Shown here piece after piece: positions 12,967 through 19,582 of a stretch of DNA of 20,858 nt. This stretch comes from a virus. The DNA is taken from positions 1-20,858 of the IMG/VR virus record IMGVR_UViG_3300027770_000299; one strand, given 5' to 3'. The notes under the pieces are model-generated. The model searched no databases, was not told where the DNA came from, and was given only the letters and a program-made list of their open reading frames with translations. Within the stretch, counting starts at the first letter, position 1, and every line of letters begins with the position of its first letter. The position numbers were made by a program, and so were the translations under genes.

Positions 12967-13004
12967 CGGCACAACCGTACCCGAAACGGTACTAATCTGC
13001 CGTC
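12965..13004. repeat. Nested inverted repeat just after int: possible attP core or int terminator
   Basis: GACGGCA (12965-12971) and TGCCGTC (12998-13004) enclose ACCGT (12974-12978) and ACGGT (12986-12990) around a 7-base centre ACCCGAA. The element starts within the integrase stop codon. Short inverted core sites with a 7-base overlap are what a tyrosine recombinase binds, but a hairpin ending the int message would look alike. Confidence 0.45.
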
Positions 13005-13021
13005 CTAGATACGACAAAAGA

Positions 13022-13065
13022 GCCGCACGCGCAACCGGGAGGGGCGGGCCGGTTGCGCGTGCGGC
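13022..13065. terminator. Bidirectional terminator between convergent int and the 13087 gene
   Basis: A perfect 17-bp stem (13022-13038 with 13049-13065) closes a 10-base loop. On the minus strand it is followed by TCTTTTG, a U-rich tail, so it stops transcription of the 13087-13598 genes before int; on the plus strand it may stop int read-through although the tail is weak. Its place between convergent genes fits. Confidence 0.8.
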
Positions 13066-13086
13066 GTTCGTGGGGGCTTGCGGTTG

Positions 13087-13308
13087 TTACTCGTCGTCGT
13101 CATCGTCTTGGAGGCTCGGCAGCTCGGCCTCAGCGAGCATCCCGCGGTGGTGCCAATACGGGTGCACTGTGTCGGTGATGGTGACCAGCTGCTGCTCGCC
13201 CGTCGCGGGCTCTAGCAAGTCGACTACTACGACGTAGCCGACGACGATGCCCTCATATTCTTCCGAGTTCAGCAGGGCCTGCAAGAAGTCGTCGAGTTTG
13301 GCAATCAT
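13087..13308 (-). CDS. 73-residue protein with acidic tail, unknown function
   Basis: The protein begins MIAKLDDFLQALLNSEEYEG, has a beta-rich middle (IVVGYVVVVDLLEPATGEQQ) and ends in a run of aspartates (LQDDDDDE). ATG at 13308 overlaps the stop of the DUF6378 gene (ATGA), so the two form a small operon. The acidic end could mimic DNA or bind a basic protein, but no family is recognised. Transcription ends at the terminator directly downstream. Confidence 0.65.
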   Translation of the reverse strand: MIAKLDDFLQALLNSEEYEGIVVGYVVVVDLLEPATGEQQLVTITDTVHPYWHHRGMLAEAELPSLQDDDDDE

Positions 13309-13598
13309 TGCTTCGCCCGCGCGGCGCGCTCTTCGACGACCAGGGCGTGCGCCAGCAGGTAGCCGACGCCGTCGACGATGTTGTCATTGGTGGGGTGCGG
13401 CGTGTGACACTCGCGGCTTATCTTGAGCGCCACCATCATGAGCGCGACCTGCTCGGCCGTGACCTCGACGCCGAGAATCGCGCCCCACATCAGGCCGGTC
13501 CTGGCGAAGTCGTCGAGCGGGTGCCCGTAGGTTTCGGCGCGCTCGCCGGTGACGAGCATGGCGGCATGGCTGGCGATGGTCTGCGCGGTCTTTGACAT
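13305..13598 (-). CDS. DUF6378-like phage protein
   Basis: The 97-residue protein carries the hallmark pattern of this phage family: RAETYGHPLDDFARTG, then VEVTAEQVALMMVALKISRE, then HPTNDNIVDGVGYLLAHAL. It is all helical and resembles a small MazG-like fold (an inference), with conserved acidic residues and Asn-Asp that could bind metal or nucleotide. ATG at 13598 is preceded by GGAGGGGG. It is transcribed away from the paired operators at 13639-13676 and is therefore likely controlled by them. Biochemical role is unknown. Confidence 0.8.
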   Translation of the reverse strand: MSKTAQTIASHAAMLVTGERAETYGHPLDDFARTGLMWGAILGVEVTAEQVALMMVALKISRECHTPHPTNDNIVDGVGYLLAHALVVEERAARAKQ

Positions 13599-13638
13599 TG
13601 GACCCCCTCCAAATATTTCTGAGAATCTTTGGTCAAAG

Positions 13639-13676
13639 TGTAGACACGACTACAGGAACGTGTAGAGTGTTCTACA
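13639..13676. promoter_or_regulatory. Paired 16-bp operators over a plus-strand promoter
   Basis: Two near-identical palindromes, TGTAGA-CACG-ACTACA (13639-13654) and TGTAGA-GTGT-TCTACA (13661-13676), have centres 22 bases apart. A possible promoter is TAGACA (13641-13646) with TAGAGT (13663-13668), spacer 16, so one operator covers each box. Divergent genes at 13598 and 13708 flank it. This is the layout of a repressor-controlled switch; the repressor is not identified. Confidence 0.6.
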
Positions 13677-13707
13677 TAGCGACAACCACAACAACTAAGG
13701 GGTCGAA

Positions 13708-13920
13708 ATGAACAAGAACCAGAGCACCGCAGCACAGAGGTCCTTCATCTGCTCACTCGCCCGCGGCCGGTCAATGGCTGACCTTCAGGTCATCCTCGCC
13801 CCCGCGTTCGCGGTCAACGGGAACGCCTTCAACACGATGGACACGCTGAACCAGAACGTCGCGCGGCTTACCAAGACGACGGCGTCAAAGGCCATCGAGC
13901 TGCTCAAGGTCGCGGCATGA
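13708..13920 (+). CDS. 70-residue DUF3072-like protein
   Basis: The protein begins MNKNQSTAAQRSFICSLARG and ends RLTKTTASKAIELLKVAA. The Q...L opening and LTK-x-x-AS-x-x-I-x-x-L closing resemble small DUF3072-type modules and the C-terminal domain of the RecT-like protein at 5650-6513. ATG at 13708 is preceded by AAGGGG, and the gene is the first behind the paired operators. The stop overlaps the next gene (ATGA). Function is unknown; a DNA- or protein-binding adaptor is possible. Confidence 0.65.
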   Translation: MNKNQSTAAQRSFICSLARGRSMADLQVILAPAFAVNGNAFNTMDTLNQNVARLTKTTASKAIELLKVAA

Positions 13921-14060
13921 GCGCCGCCACCGTCACGGCCGCCGGTTCTGGCTGGCTTGTGGAATGGGAGCACGACGAGGACGGCCCGCAGGTGCTCTAC
14001 ACGCGCGACGAGGCCAAGGCTCAGCGCGTCGCCGATGCCGTGAACGCGGTCTCAGCATGA
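13917..14060 (+). CDS. 47-residue protein of unknown function
   Basis: The product begins MSAATVTAAGSGWLVEWEHD and ends in a helix (DEAKAQRVADAVNAVSA). The beta-strand then helix pattern looks like a small folded domain. ATG at 13917 overlaps the preceding stop and its stop overlaps the next start (both ATGA), which is the main evidence for translation. No family is recognised. Confidence 0.6.
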   Translation: MSAATVTAAGSGWLVEWEHDEDGPQVLYTRDEAKAQRVADAVNAVSA

Positions 14061-14488
14061 GCGCCCTGCCCGCCGTGCGCTGCCCGTGGTGCGCGAAAGA
14101 GCAGCCCGCTAACGCCAACCTTGCGCTCGTCGGAGTCGCCACGCAGTACGACGACGAGTCGTGGCGGGTGCGCGCGATCAGTGAGCGCGGCGTCAGCGAC
14201 CGCGAGTGGCTCGTGGACGAGGTCGCAGACTTCGTGCCGACCACGACATTCGTCGTTGAGGGTGAGGGTGCGGTGGTCATCATCGAGCCCGAGTACATCG
14301 ACGACTGGGCGCTGATCGCCGACGAGGCCGGCAAAGCGCTGGCCGATGCGCGCGAGCGGCTCGACCTCGCGACGCGCGCCGCCGAGATCGTGGTGCGCTG
14401 CGCGATTGAGGACACCATGAGCGAGGTTGAGGTAGCGCGTCGAGTCGGAGTCGACAGGATGACAGTGAGGAAGTGGCTTGGCAAGTAG
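14057..14488 (+). CDS. HTH protein with N-terminal CPWC motif, candidate regulator
   Basis: The 143-residue protein has CPWC near its start (a possible zinc half-site), a beta-rich middle (FVVEGEGAVVIIEPEYIDDW) and a C-terminal HTH (SEVEVARRVGVDRMTVRKWLGK). Such an HTH could bind DNA in a way similar to small phage or sigma-like regulators. It is the last of three coupled plus-strand genes behind the paired operators. No classical immunity repressor is seen in the window, so this is one candidate, but placement of the HTH at the extreme end and the short length argue for caution. Confidence 0.65.
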   Translation: MSALPAVRCPWCAKEQPANANLALVGVATQYDDESWRVRAISERGVSDREWLVDEVADFVPTTTFVVEGEGAVVIIEPEYIDDWALIADEAGKALADARERLDLATRAAEIVVRCAIEDTMSEVEVARRVGVDRMTVRKWLGK

Positions 14489-14526
14489 TCGAGCCAAACA
14501 CCGGGGAGTAAATGCCTAGGTGGTGA

Positions 14527-14572
14527 GCCGGGCGGCCTCACGGATTCTACGGATTCTGTGAGGCCGCTCGGC
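14527..14572. terminator. Bidirectional terminator between convergent genes
   Basis: GCCGGGCGGCCTCAC (14527-14541) pairs with GTGAGGCCGCTCGGC (14558-14572) with one mismatch, around a 16-base loop holding two copies of GGATTCT. On the plus strand TTTCGT follows. A second small hairpin GTATCC-4-GGATAC is at 14577-14592. It separates the plus-strand trio from the minus-strand exonuclease. Confidence 0.75.
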
Positions 14573-14606
14573 TTTCGTATCCGCCAGGATACTATTCCGC
14601 GCGGTA

Positions 14607-15386
14607 CTAACGGATGCCGCGCATGGGCACGGCCGCGCTGCGATTCTTCCCACGCATCAAAGTCCCGCACGCATCACAGCGATAGGCCGGGTAGCGCGTC
14701 ACGGCGGTGACTGCCGAGCCCGCTGGACTCATCGCCTCGCTGCCACAGTTGGTGCAGACGCGCGCGTCGTCGGCGCCATAGAGCCCGTAGTTGACGCCAG
14801 AAATCCACGGGCGCAGCCGGTCGAGGACGCCCTCGAGCGAGTTCGGCCCGACGTCGCCCATATTGTATTTCCGCATCCGTGCGCGCGCTTTCTCGTCGCC
14901 TGCGATGCACGCTTCAGCGTCGCGCGGGTTGTACTTGCCGCGCTTACCTGGCAGGCCAAGCCGCTCGCACAAGTGCTGAAGCGACGCGCTCGGGAAACCG
15001 AACTGTCGGCCCACTAGGTGCATGTCAAGATGCTTGAAGGGTGCTGGCGGTGGCAGCTCGGCCTCAACCCACGCCGAACGCATCCACGGAAGATCAGCGC
15101 GCCCGCCGAAATAGGTCACGACGATGTCGGCCTCATCGACCAGGCGCCACGACTCGCGCGCGAGATGGTGCGGGTCATCGGAGTCCCATGACGCGTGGAA
15201 CTCGGCACGCCGCGCGCCGTGCCACTTCGCAGCGAAACACAGCATGACCGGATACCGCGTCCAGTTGCTCACTGGCAGGAATCCGCCGCGCACGCGCTGG
15301 TCAAAAATGAAAGCTTCGCCGGCTCGGCGCTCAATGTCGATGAGCAGCACGCGCGGGCCAGCAAGCGCCGCGACTAGGTCACCCAC
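14607..15386 (-). CDS. DEDD-type 3'-5' exonuclease (RNase H-like) with C-terminal zinc ribbon
   Basis: The 259-residue protein has the acidic motifs of DnaQ/PolB-type exonucleases: LLIDIERR with D17 and E19, VVTYFGGRADLPWM with D98, HLDMH with D121, and YNMGDVGPNS with D178. The C-terminal part has two CxxC pairs (C211, C214, C237, C240) forming a zinc ribbon. It would remove 3' nucleotides, in repair or recombination. The start is GTG at 15386, 8 bases inside the upstream gene; no better start was found. It stands at the end of the lysis-side transcript, which is an unusual place for a replication enzyme. Confidence 0.8.
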   Translation of the reverse strand: MGDLVAALAGPRVLLIDIERRAGEAFIFDQRVRGGFLPVSNWTRYPVMLCFAAKWHGARRAEFHASWDSDDPHHLARESWRLVDEADIVVTYFGGRADLPWMRSAWVEAELPPPAPFKHLDMHLVGRQFGFPSASLQHLCERLGLPGKRGKYNPRDAEACIAGDEKARARMRKYNMGDVGPNSLEGVLDRLRPWISGVNYGLYGADDARVCTNCGSEAMSPAGSAVTAVTRYPAYRCDACGTLMRGKNRSAAVPMRGIR

Positions 15387-15609
15387 AAGTACACTCGCCT
15401 CGACGATGACGCGACAGGGTTGTGCTAGAGATCTGCACGTTGATTGATGCCAGTGCACGACTGATAGCCGAGCTGGGCTGAGTGCTGGCAAACGCAGCGA
15501 GCAGCGACTCGCGGTCGGCGTCGTCAAGCGCGGCAAGGATTCCTGACACCGAGCAAGTCGGACCCCTGCGGCGCGCGCCCTCGTTGCCGAGCGCATCGGC
15601 TAGCGACAT
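15379..15609 (-). CDS. Small HTH DNA-binding protein
   Basis: The 76-residue protein has a helical region (ILAALDDADRESLLAAFAST) followed by an HTH-like part (SAISRALASINVQISSTTLSRHRRG) and ends ECTCG. This layout is common in actinophage proteins annotated as small helix-turn-helix proteins. ATG at 15609 is preceded by GAGAGG. It overlaps the exonuclease start and lies directly after the lysis genes. Its target is unknown. Confidence 0.75.
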   Translation of the reverse strand: MSLADALGNEGARRRGPTCSVSGILAALDDADRESLLAAFASTQPSSAISRALASINVQISSTTLSRHRRGECTCG

Positions 15610-15627
15610 GACCAACCTCTCGTTTCT

Positions 15628-15649
15628 GCTGGCCGGGGGATCGGCCAGC
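15628..15649 (-). terminator. Short hairpin behind the 41-residue membrane protein
   Basis: GCTGGCCG and CGGCCAGC form a perfect 8-bp stem with a 6-base loop. It begins one base after the stop of the small membrane protein and ends 19 bases before the next gene. There is no U-tract, so it may be a weak terminator or a stability element of the lysis message. Confidence 0.45.
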
Positions 15650-15650
15650 G

Positions 15651-15776
15651 TTATACGTCGTTGATATCGTCGCGCGTTATCACTCGCCAGAGATGGCAGA
15701 GAAAATCCAGCCCGGTCCAGATCGCCCAGGCGAGCAGCAGACCGGCGACGAGCAAGAGTCCTGCACTCCACTGCAT
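15651..15776 (-). CDS. 41-residue membrane protein beside the endolysin
   Basis: The product begins MQWSAGLLLVAGLLLAWAIW, a strong hydrophobic segment at the extreme N-terminus, and ends in a charged tail (RVITRDDINDV). ATG at 15776 has GGGAG five bases upstream. It follows the endolysin by 32 bases. Small single-span proteins next to an endolysin can act as a second holin, antiholin or spanin-like factor, but the sequence alone does not decide. It is too short for many gene finders. Confidence 0.7.
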   Translation of the reverse strand: MQWSAGLLLVAGLLLAWAIWTGLDFLCHLWRVITRDDINDV

Positions 15777-15808
15777 GATCGCTCCCGTCAGTCCTGCGCT
15801 CTAGTGCG

Positions 15809-16474
15809 TTAGCGACCGAGCGCAACGTGCAGCTCGTGCAGCTGGTGCGCGGTCAGTTTGCCGCCGCGATTACGGACTGCGAGTAGGTGCAGAATGTGCG
15901 GAGTGTAGCCCGCCGCAATCGTGCCGTCAGGTCGTATCTTGAGCCGCTCACACATCGCCTTGAGCCACGCTTCGGCATCGGGTAGGCCAGGCGGTAGGTC
16001 CCAGTGCATCGGGTCGACGAACCGCGCTTTGTCGTGGTTGATCCACGCGCCGTCGTCGTAGTCGCTCGGGCCGTAATCGCCGCCCGCCCATCGCGGCCCA
16101 CCCCACAGGAGTCCGGTGTCGTTCTTGATGTCGGCCATTGCGCGTAGTTGCGCGTGGCTCGCATTGAGCCGCGACGCGCCCCAGAGTTGCGCGCCTGCGC
16201 TGTCGGAGTTCAGATCGATGGCGTAGCCGGTGGAGTGAGAACTCCACGCGCCGCCGCCTGCTCGCGCGGGCCTGTAGTCATAACCCCAACACTGACCCTT
16301 GGCGAGTGTCTCGACCTCGACGTGCCAGCGTCGCGCGACGTAAGCAGCCACGCGCTGATACCACCCTTGGCGAATCGTCAGGCTGACCGAGGTGCCCGAG
16401 ATCGGAACGGTCACGAGTCGAGGGTCAGACCAACCGCCAGTCAGGACGGGCTGGCCGTTAAGGCCGGTCGGCAT
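15809..16474 (-). CDS. Endolysin, M15 (VanY/DD-carboxypeptidase-like) peptidase
   Basis: The 221-residue protein has the M15 zinc peptidase signature SSHSTGYAIDLNSD, with H80 and D87 as ligands, and DPMHWDL with H157 as the third ligand. This family cuts peptide stems of peptidoglycan. The C-terminal 50 residues (about 170-221) are helical and may bind the cell wall. ATG at 16474 shares a base with the holin stop (TAATG), so it is coupled to the holin gene. No signal peptide is seen, so release through holin pores is expected. Confidence 0.92.
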   Translation of the reverse strand: MPTGLNGQPVLTGGWSDPRLVTVPISGTSVSLTIRQGWYQRVAAYVARRWHVEVETLAKGQCWGYDYRPARAGGGAWSSHSTGYAIDLNSDSAGAQLWGASRLNASHAQLRAMADIKNDTGLLWGGPRWAGGDYGPSDYDDGAWINHDKARFVDPMHWDLPPGLPDAEAWLKAMCERLKIRPDGTIAAGYTPHILHLLAVRNRGGKLTAHQLHELHVALGR

Positions 16475-16749
16475 TAGTCGTCCACTCCGTCGAGCTGCTC
16501 GTCGTGCTCGTGCTTGACCGGCGGTAGTGCGGCCTCGTTGACCAACGACGGGCCAGCATTACCGATGCCAGCGGAGGCGACCGAGGAGAGCACCGACAGG
16601 AGTGTTGCGGTTGCGGCGACGGCTAGCGCGGCGGTCCAGTCGACGGTGAGGACGGTGGTCTGCCCGACCGCGAGAATGGCGATCAATGATTGCGCGAGTG
16701 TTTTAATGGCGCGCTCGGCGGCGGCTTTAACGAATGACGTTGTAAACAT
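16474..16749 (-). CDS. Holin, r1t-like
   Basis: The 91-residue protein matches phage r1t-type holins in shape: a short basic N-terminus (MFTTSFVKAAAERAIKTLAQ), hydrophobic segments SLIAILAVGQTTVL and WTAALAVAATATLLSVLSSVA, and a charged C-terminus. It would form pores in the membrane that let the endolysin out. ATG at 16749 has GAGGAG upstream. It lies directly before the endolysin, the usual order. Confidence 0.85.
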   Translation of the reverse strand: MFTTSFVKAAAERAIKTLAQSLIAILAVGQTTVLTVDWTAALAVAATATLLSVLSSVASAGIGNAGPSLVNEAALPPVKHEHDEQLDGVDD

Positions 16750-16786
16750 GAATATGCGCTCCTCTTGTTATTGGTTACGAGCTAGT

Positions 16787-17056
16787 TCAGAAGTAGATGG
16801 ACGCGATGCCCGCGAGGATTGTTAGTCCCGAGCCGATGAGCAGACCGACAAGCCAGCGGCGCGCCACCGCGTCGGCCGCATCGCGTGCCGTGATTTCATC
16901 CGTGCTGACCGTCTCGACCTCAAGCACGCGAATGCGCGTCTCGTGATCGCCGAGCCTGCGATCGATGGAATCGAGCCGCTGAACAAGCGCATCAACCTTG
17001 GCTTCTAGTCGCGCGACGGTTTCGGCGATCCGCAGCAGCAGCCCGTGCTCATCCAT
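16787..17056 (-). CDS. Coiled-coil protein with C-terminal membrane span, XhlA-like holin accessory
   Basis: The 89-residue protein has an N-terminal coiled coil (LLRIAETVARLEAKVDALVQ, then LDSIDRRLGDHETRIRVLE) and one C-terminal hydrophobic span (WLVGLLIGSGLTILAGIASI). This is the shape of XhlA-type lysis accessory proteins. It shares a base with the tail gene upstream (TAATG) and stands just before the holin, so it is likely part of the lysis cassette, perhaps anchoring or timing holin. An alternative is a minor tail assembly factor. Confidence 0.7.
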   Translation of the reverse strand: MDEHGLLLRIAETVARLEAKVDALVQRLDSIDRRLGDHETRIRVLEVETVSTDEITARDAADAVARRWLVGLLIGSGLTILAGIASIYF

Positions 17057-17592
17057 TACGGACCAACCCAACGCATCTGACAGATGGGTCTATTGCCACC
17101 GGATGCCGAGACGGTGACAAGCGCGTTAGTTCCGCAGCGTAGTTTGATTTCGACGTAATCGGTCGCGGCCAGCGGCACATAGCGCGCGAGCGTCAACGCG
17201 TAGTTGGCGCTCGGCGTTGTTGGAATATAGATCGAAGGTGCAGACTGTGCCATCTGTGCGCCGTTGACGAAAAGTGCCATCTGGAAATAAGTCACGGCGG
17301 CCTGCTGCGCCATCGCGATCGTCGCGTCGATGTGGTACGTCCCGGCCTGAGATGCCGTGATGCGCGTTGGGTTTGTGCTCGTTGAGTGCATAGAGCCGAC
17401 GTTGGCAATTTGCGTATCCCACGACTGCGCGTAGTAGGTGCCAGCCGTCGTCAGTGTCGTGGTCAGGGTGCTGGAAAGGTACGCGTAGGGCGGGCTCGTA
17501 ATCTCCGTCAGATTATTAGAGATATAGGTGTTCATGTTGGCAGCGGTCACAGTTTCGGCGACTGCCCACACGCGCGGCGTTGTCCAAGTCAT
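17056..17592 (-). CDS. Minor tail / receptor-binding tip protein
   Basis: The 178-residue protein begins MTWTTPRVWAVAETVTAANM, an N-terminal signature shared by many actinophage tail tip or fibre proteins (attachment segment), and continues with a beta-rich domain (TYHIDATIAMAQQAAV, FQMALFVNGAQMAQ, RYVPLAATDYVEIKLR) that resembles a C1q/TNF-like jelly roll. It probably sits at the tail tip and contacts the cell surface. It is the last gene of the tail block before lysis. The exact receptor cannot be predicted. Confidence 0.8.
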   Translation of the reverse strand: MTWTTPRVWAVAETVTAANMNTYISNNLTEITSPPYAYLSSTLTTTLTTAGTYYAQSWDTQIANVGSMHSTSTNPTRITASQAGTYHIDATIAMAQQAAVTYFQMALFVNGAQMAQSAPSIYIPTTPSANYALTLARYVPLAATDYVEIKLRCGTNALVTVSASGGNRPICQMRWVGP

Positions 17593-17605
17593 TTCGTCGC
17601 CTCTC

Positions 17606-19582
17606 TCAGAACGCTAGGACGGTGGTCGAATTGAGCACGGAATATGTCGCGTCGCCGAGGACCCAGACGGTTGAGCCCGCGTCAATCTGTGTGCAGATAA
17701 ACGCTCGGCGCCACGAGGTCGATGTCACCGTGTCGGTCATCCCGTCGACGATGAGGTCGAGAGTGGCGGCCGGCGTCGACGCGCTCGGCAAGCCGGTCAC
17801 TTGGAATCGGTCGCCGACCTCGGCGGCGAGAATGGTGGCCTCGTCGACAATGGCCGCGCTGCTCACTAGGTCGACACTGATTCCGCTAATACGTGGCACG
17901 GGCTCGGAGTTTAGGTTGGCGAGGAATGCGGCCATGTCGACAGCCTGCGTATCACTCGAAAGGTAGACCGTCGTGGTGCTGTCGTGGGTGTCATACGCCG
18001 CGACGCTGACCGCGTCCACTGACCGCGCCGTGATACCGCCAGGGCGCGACACGGTCACGTCATTAACCACGGCGCCCATGTCGGTGGCGAAGCCCGTGCC
18101 TTTATCGATGGCTGTCGCAGTTACGGTAAACACGACAGCGGTCCCGTATCGCTTATTACGTGACGCGAGGCGCAGCACTCCCGAGCGGTCAAGATAAACC
18201 GCCGACGCTTCAGCAATGGCGACCTCGTTGGCCGCATCCAATAGTGAGCGGTCACCCACTGGGAACGGTGCCATATCTGCCGAGGTCGTGGCCGGCGACC
18301 CGTAGCTGAAGCCGTACTCGGTGGCCGAGAGTCCAGCGACGTCGGCGAGCCGCGTGAACTTCGCCGCCGATGTCTCGGCAGTGTAGACACCGAGCGTGTC
18401 ACGCACGCGCGCGTGCTCGGTGATGCGCGTCGCTGATAGCGCGGTCGGGTAGATGCCGATGTTTGCTAGGCGGCCATAAAAAAGGCCGGTCGCGGTGCCA
18501 GTCGACGCGGCGCGCAGCGCACCAGCAGAGATCGACGCGCCAGTGATGATGGTCGCGCTCGAAGATGCGGTCGAGTAGGTGTCGGGCGTCCCCTCAGACG
18601 AGCCGTTGAGGAACAGTCGCACCGTGACCGTGTCGCCTACCCTCGTCTGCTTGACGAGTGCGTGATTCCAAACGCCCGCTGTCGCTGTCGTCGTGCCGGT
18701 CACAGTCGCGGTCAGGCTGTTGGCGGCGTCGGTGGTGGTGGCGACAAGCTTGTCGGTAGCCGAAAGTTTGAGCGTGACTAATGTGTTGAAAGACGAATCG
18801 TGGACGACGACAAGCCCGCGGGTGGCGGTGCCCGCGACTGCGGCTTGGAAGTAAACCTCAACGGTCTGCGTATTGGTGAACGCATCGGACAAGCCCGAGC
18901 CGGTGAGGTAATAGCCGGCCGTCGTCGACGAGGTCGTGAGCACGGCGCACGATTGGCCGTCAGGCCCTGGGCCTAGACCGGACTCGCCGAATGTCAGCGT
19001 CGCGGTGCCGACCGTGCCAACCGATGTGGTCGCCAACGCGCTCACTGACCCGTTGCCAGATTGTTCACCGGCCGAGGTCGACGCGTCCGAGTCGGTGCAC
19101 GGCCACAACGCTGACGGCAGGTCGATGAGCTGCACGCCTCGTATAAGCCCAGGTAGTTTCCGTTTTTCGAGACGCGCCAGTCGGTCGGTGGCCGAGACGC
19201 GAACGGTCGGCCGCCACCCGTTATCCCAGCCGGTTTCGAGGGCCTCGACGTAGCCATACCAAAGGTCGACGTAAGGTCCAGCAAACGGGAAGCGCGCGCG
19301 CACGCGTACAGGGATGCGGAGCGCGAGCCCTGCTACCTGGTTGGTGCCGCCCAACGTGTAGCGGCCCTCGGTGCCCTGCTGCGCGCTGTTGTCCAGCGTG
19401 AATGACAGCGAGCCCGGCCGCGCCATTGTGTCAATACCCGAGCGGCCACGGTTGAACGTGACGCCCGCGTCAAGCATCACCGACGACGTGACATCGGTCC
19501 ACGTAATGGAGCCGAGCGGCGTCAGCGGAGTGGACAAGTAGCCGAAGTCGACGCGCAACGCGTCGGGCAGTACCTGTGCCAT
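17606..19582 (-). CDS. Minor tail protein with LamG/concanavalin-like insert
   Basis: The 658-residue protein starts with a distal-tail-like region (VDFGYLSTPLTPLG, FTLDNSAQQGTEGRYTLG) and a baseplate-type domain up to about residue 150. A concanavalin A/LamG-like domain follows (about 170-390), with VYFQAAVAGTATRGLVV, NHALVKQTRVGDTVTVRLFL and RLANIGIYPTALSATRI. The C-terminal third (from about 400) has DAANEVAIAEASAVYLDRSG and resembles tail-associated, hub-like domains. It would form part of the tail tip and bind cell wall sugars. ATG at 19582 shares a base with the tape measure stop. Confidence 0.8.
   Translation of the reverse strand: MAQVLPDALRVDFGYLSTPLTPLGSITWTDVTSSVMLDAGVTFNRGRSGIDTMARPGSLSFTLDNSAQQGTEGRYTLGGTNQVAGLALRIPVRVRARFPFAGPYVDLWYGYVEALETGWDNGWRPTVRVSATDRLARLEKRKLPGLIRGVQLIDLPSALWPCTDSDASTSAGEQSGNGSVSALATTSVGTVGTATLTFGESGLGPGPDGQSCAVLTTSSTTAGYYLTGSGLSDAFTNTQTVEVYFQAAVAGTATRGLVVVHDSSFNTLVTLKLSATDKLVATTTDAANSLTATVTGTTTATAGVWNHALVKQTRVGDTVTVRLFLNGSSEGTPDTYSTASSSATIITGASISAGALRAASTGTATGLFYGRLANIGIYPTALSATRITEHARVRDTLGVYTAETSAAKFTRLADVAGLSATEYGFSYGSPATTSADMAPFPVGDRSLLDAANEVAIAEASAVYLDRSGVLRLASRNKRYGTAVVFTVTATAIDKGTGFATDMGAVVNDVTVSRPGGITARSVDAVSVAAYDTHDSTTTVYLSSDTQAVDMAAFLANLNSEPVPRISGISVDLVSSAAIVDEATILAAEVGDRFQVTGLPSASTPAATLDLIVDGMTDTVTSTSWRRAFICTQIDAGSTVWVLGDATYSVLNSTTVLAF

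Noticed and set aside
12987-14610. Repeated 9-mer CGGTACTAA at 12987 and 14602 as attachment-site or excision repeats
   Set aside because: Nine bases is short enough to be chance, and the second copy is at the end of a coding region.
13933-14670. A 245-codon minus-strand frame opposite the plus-strand trio
   Set aside because: It runs through the terminator at 14527-14572 and its protein is serine/arginine rich without any motif; the plus-strand genes have tidy overlaps.
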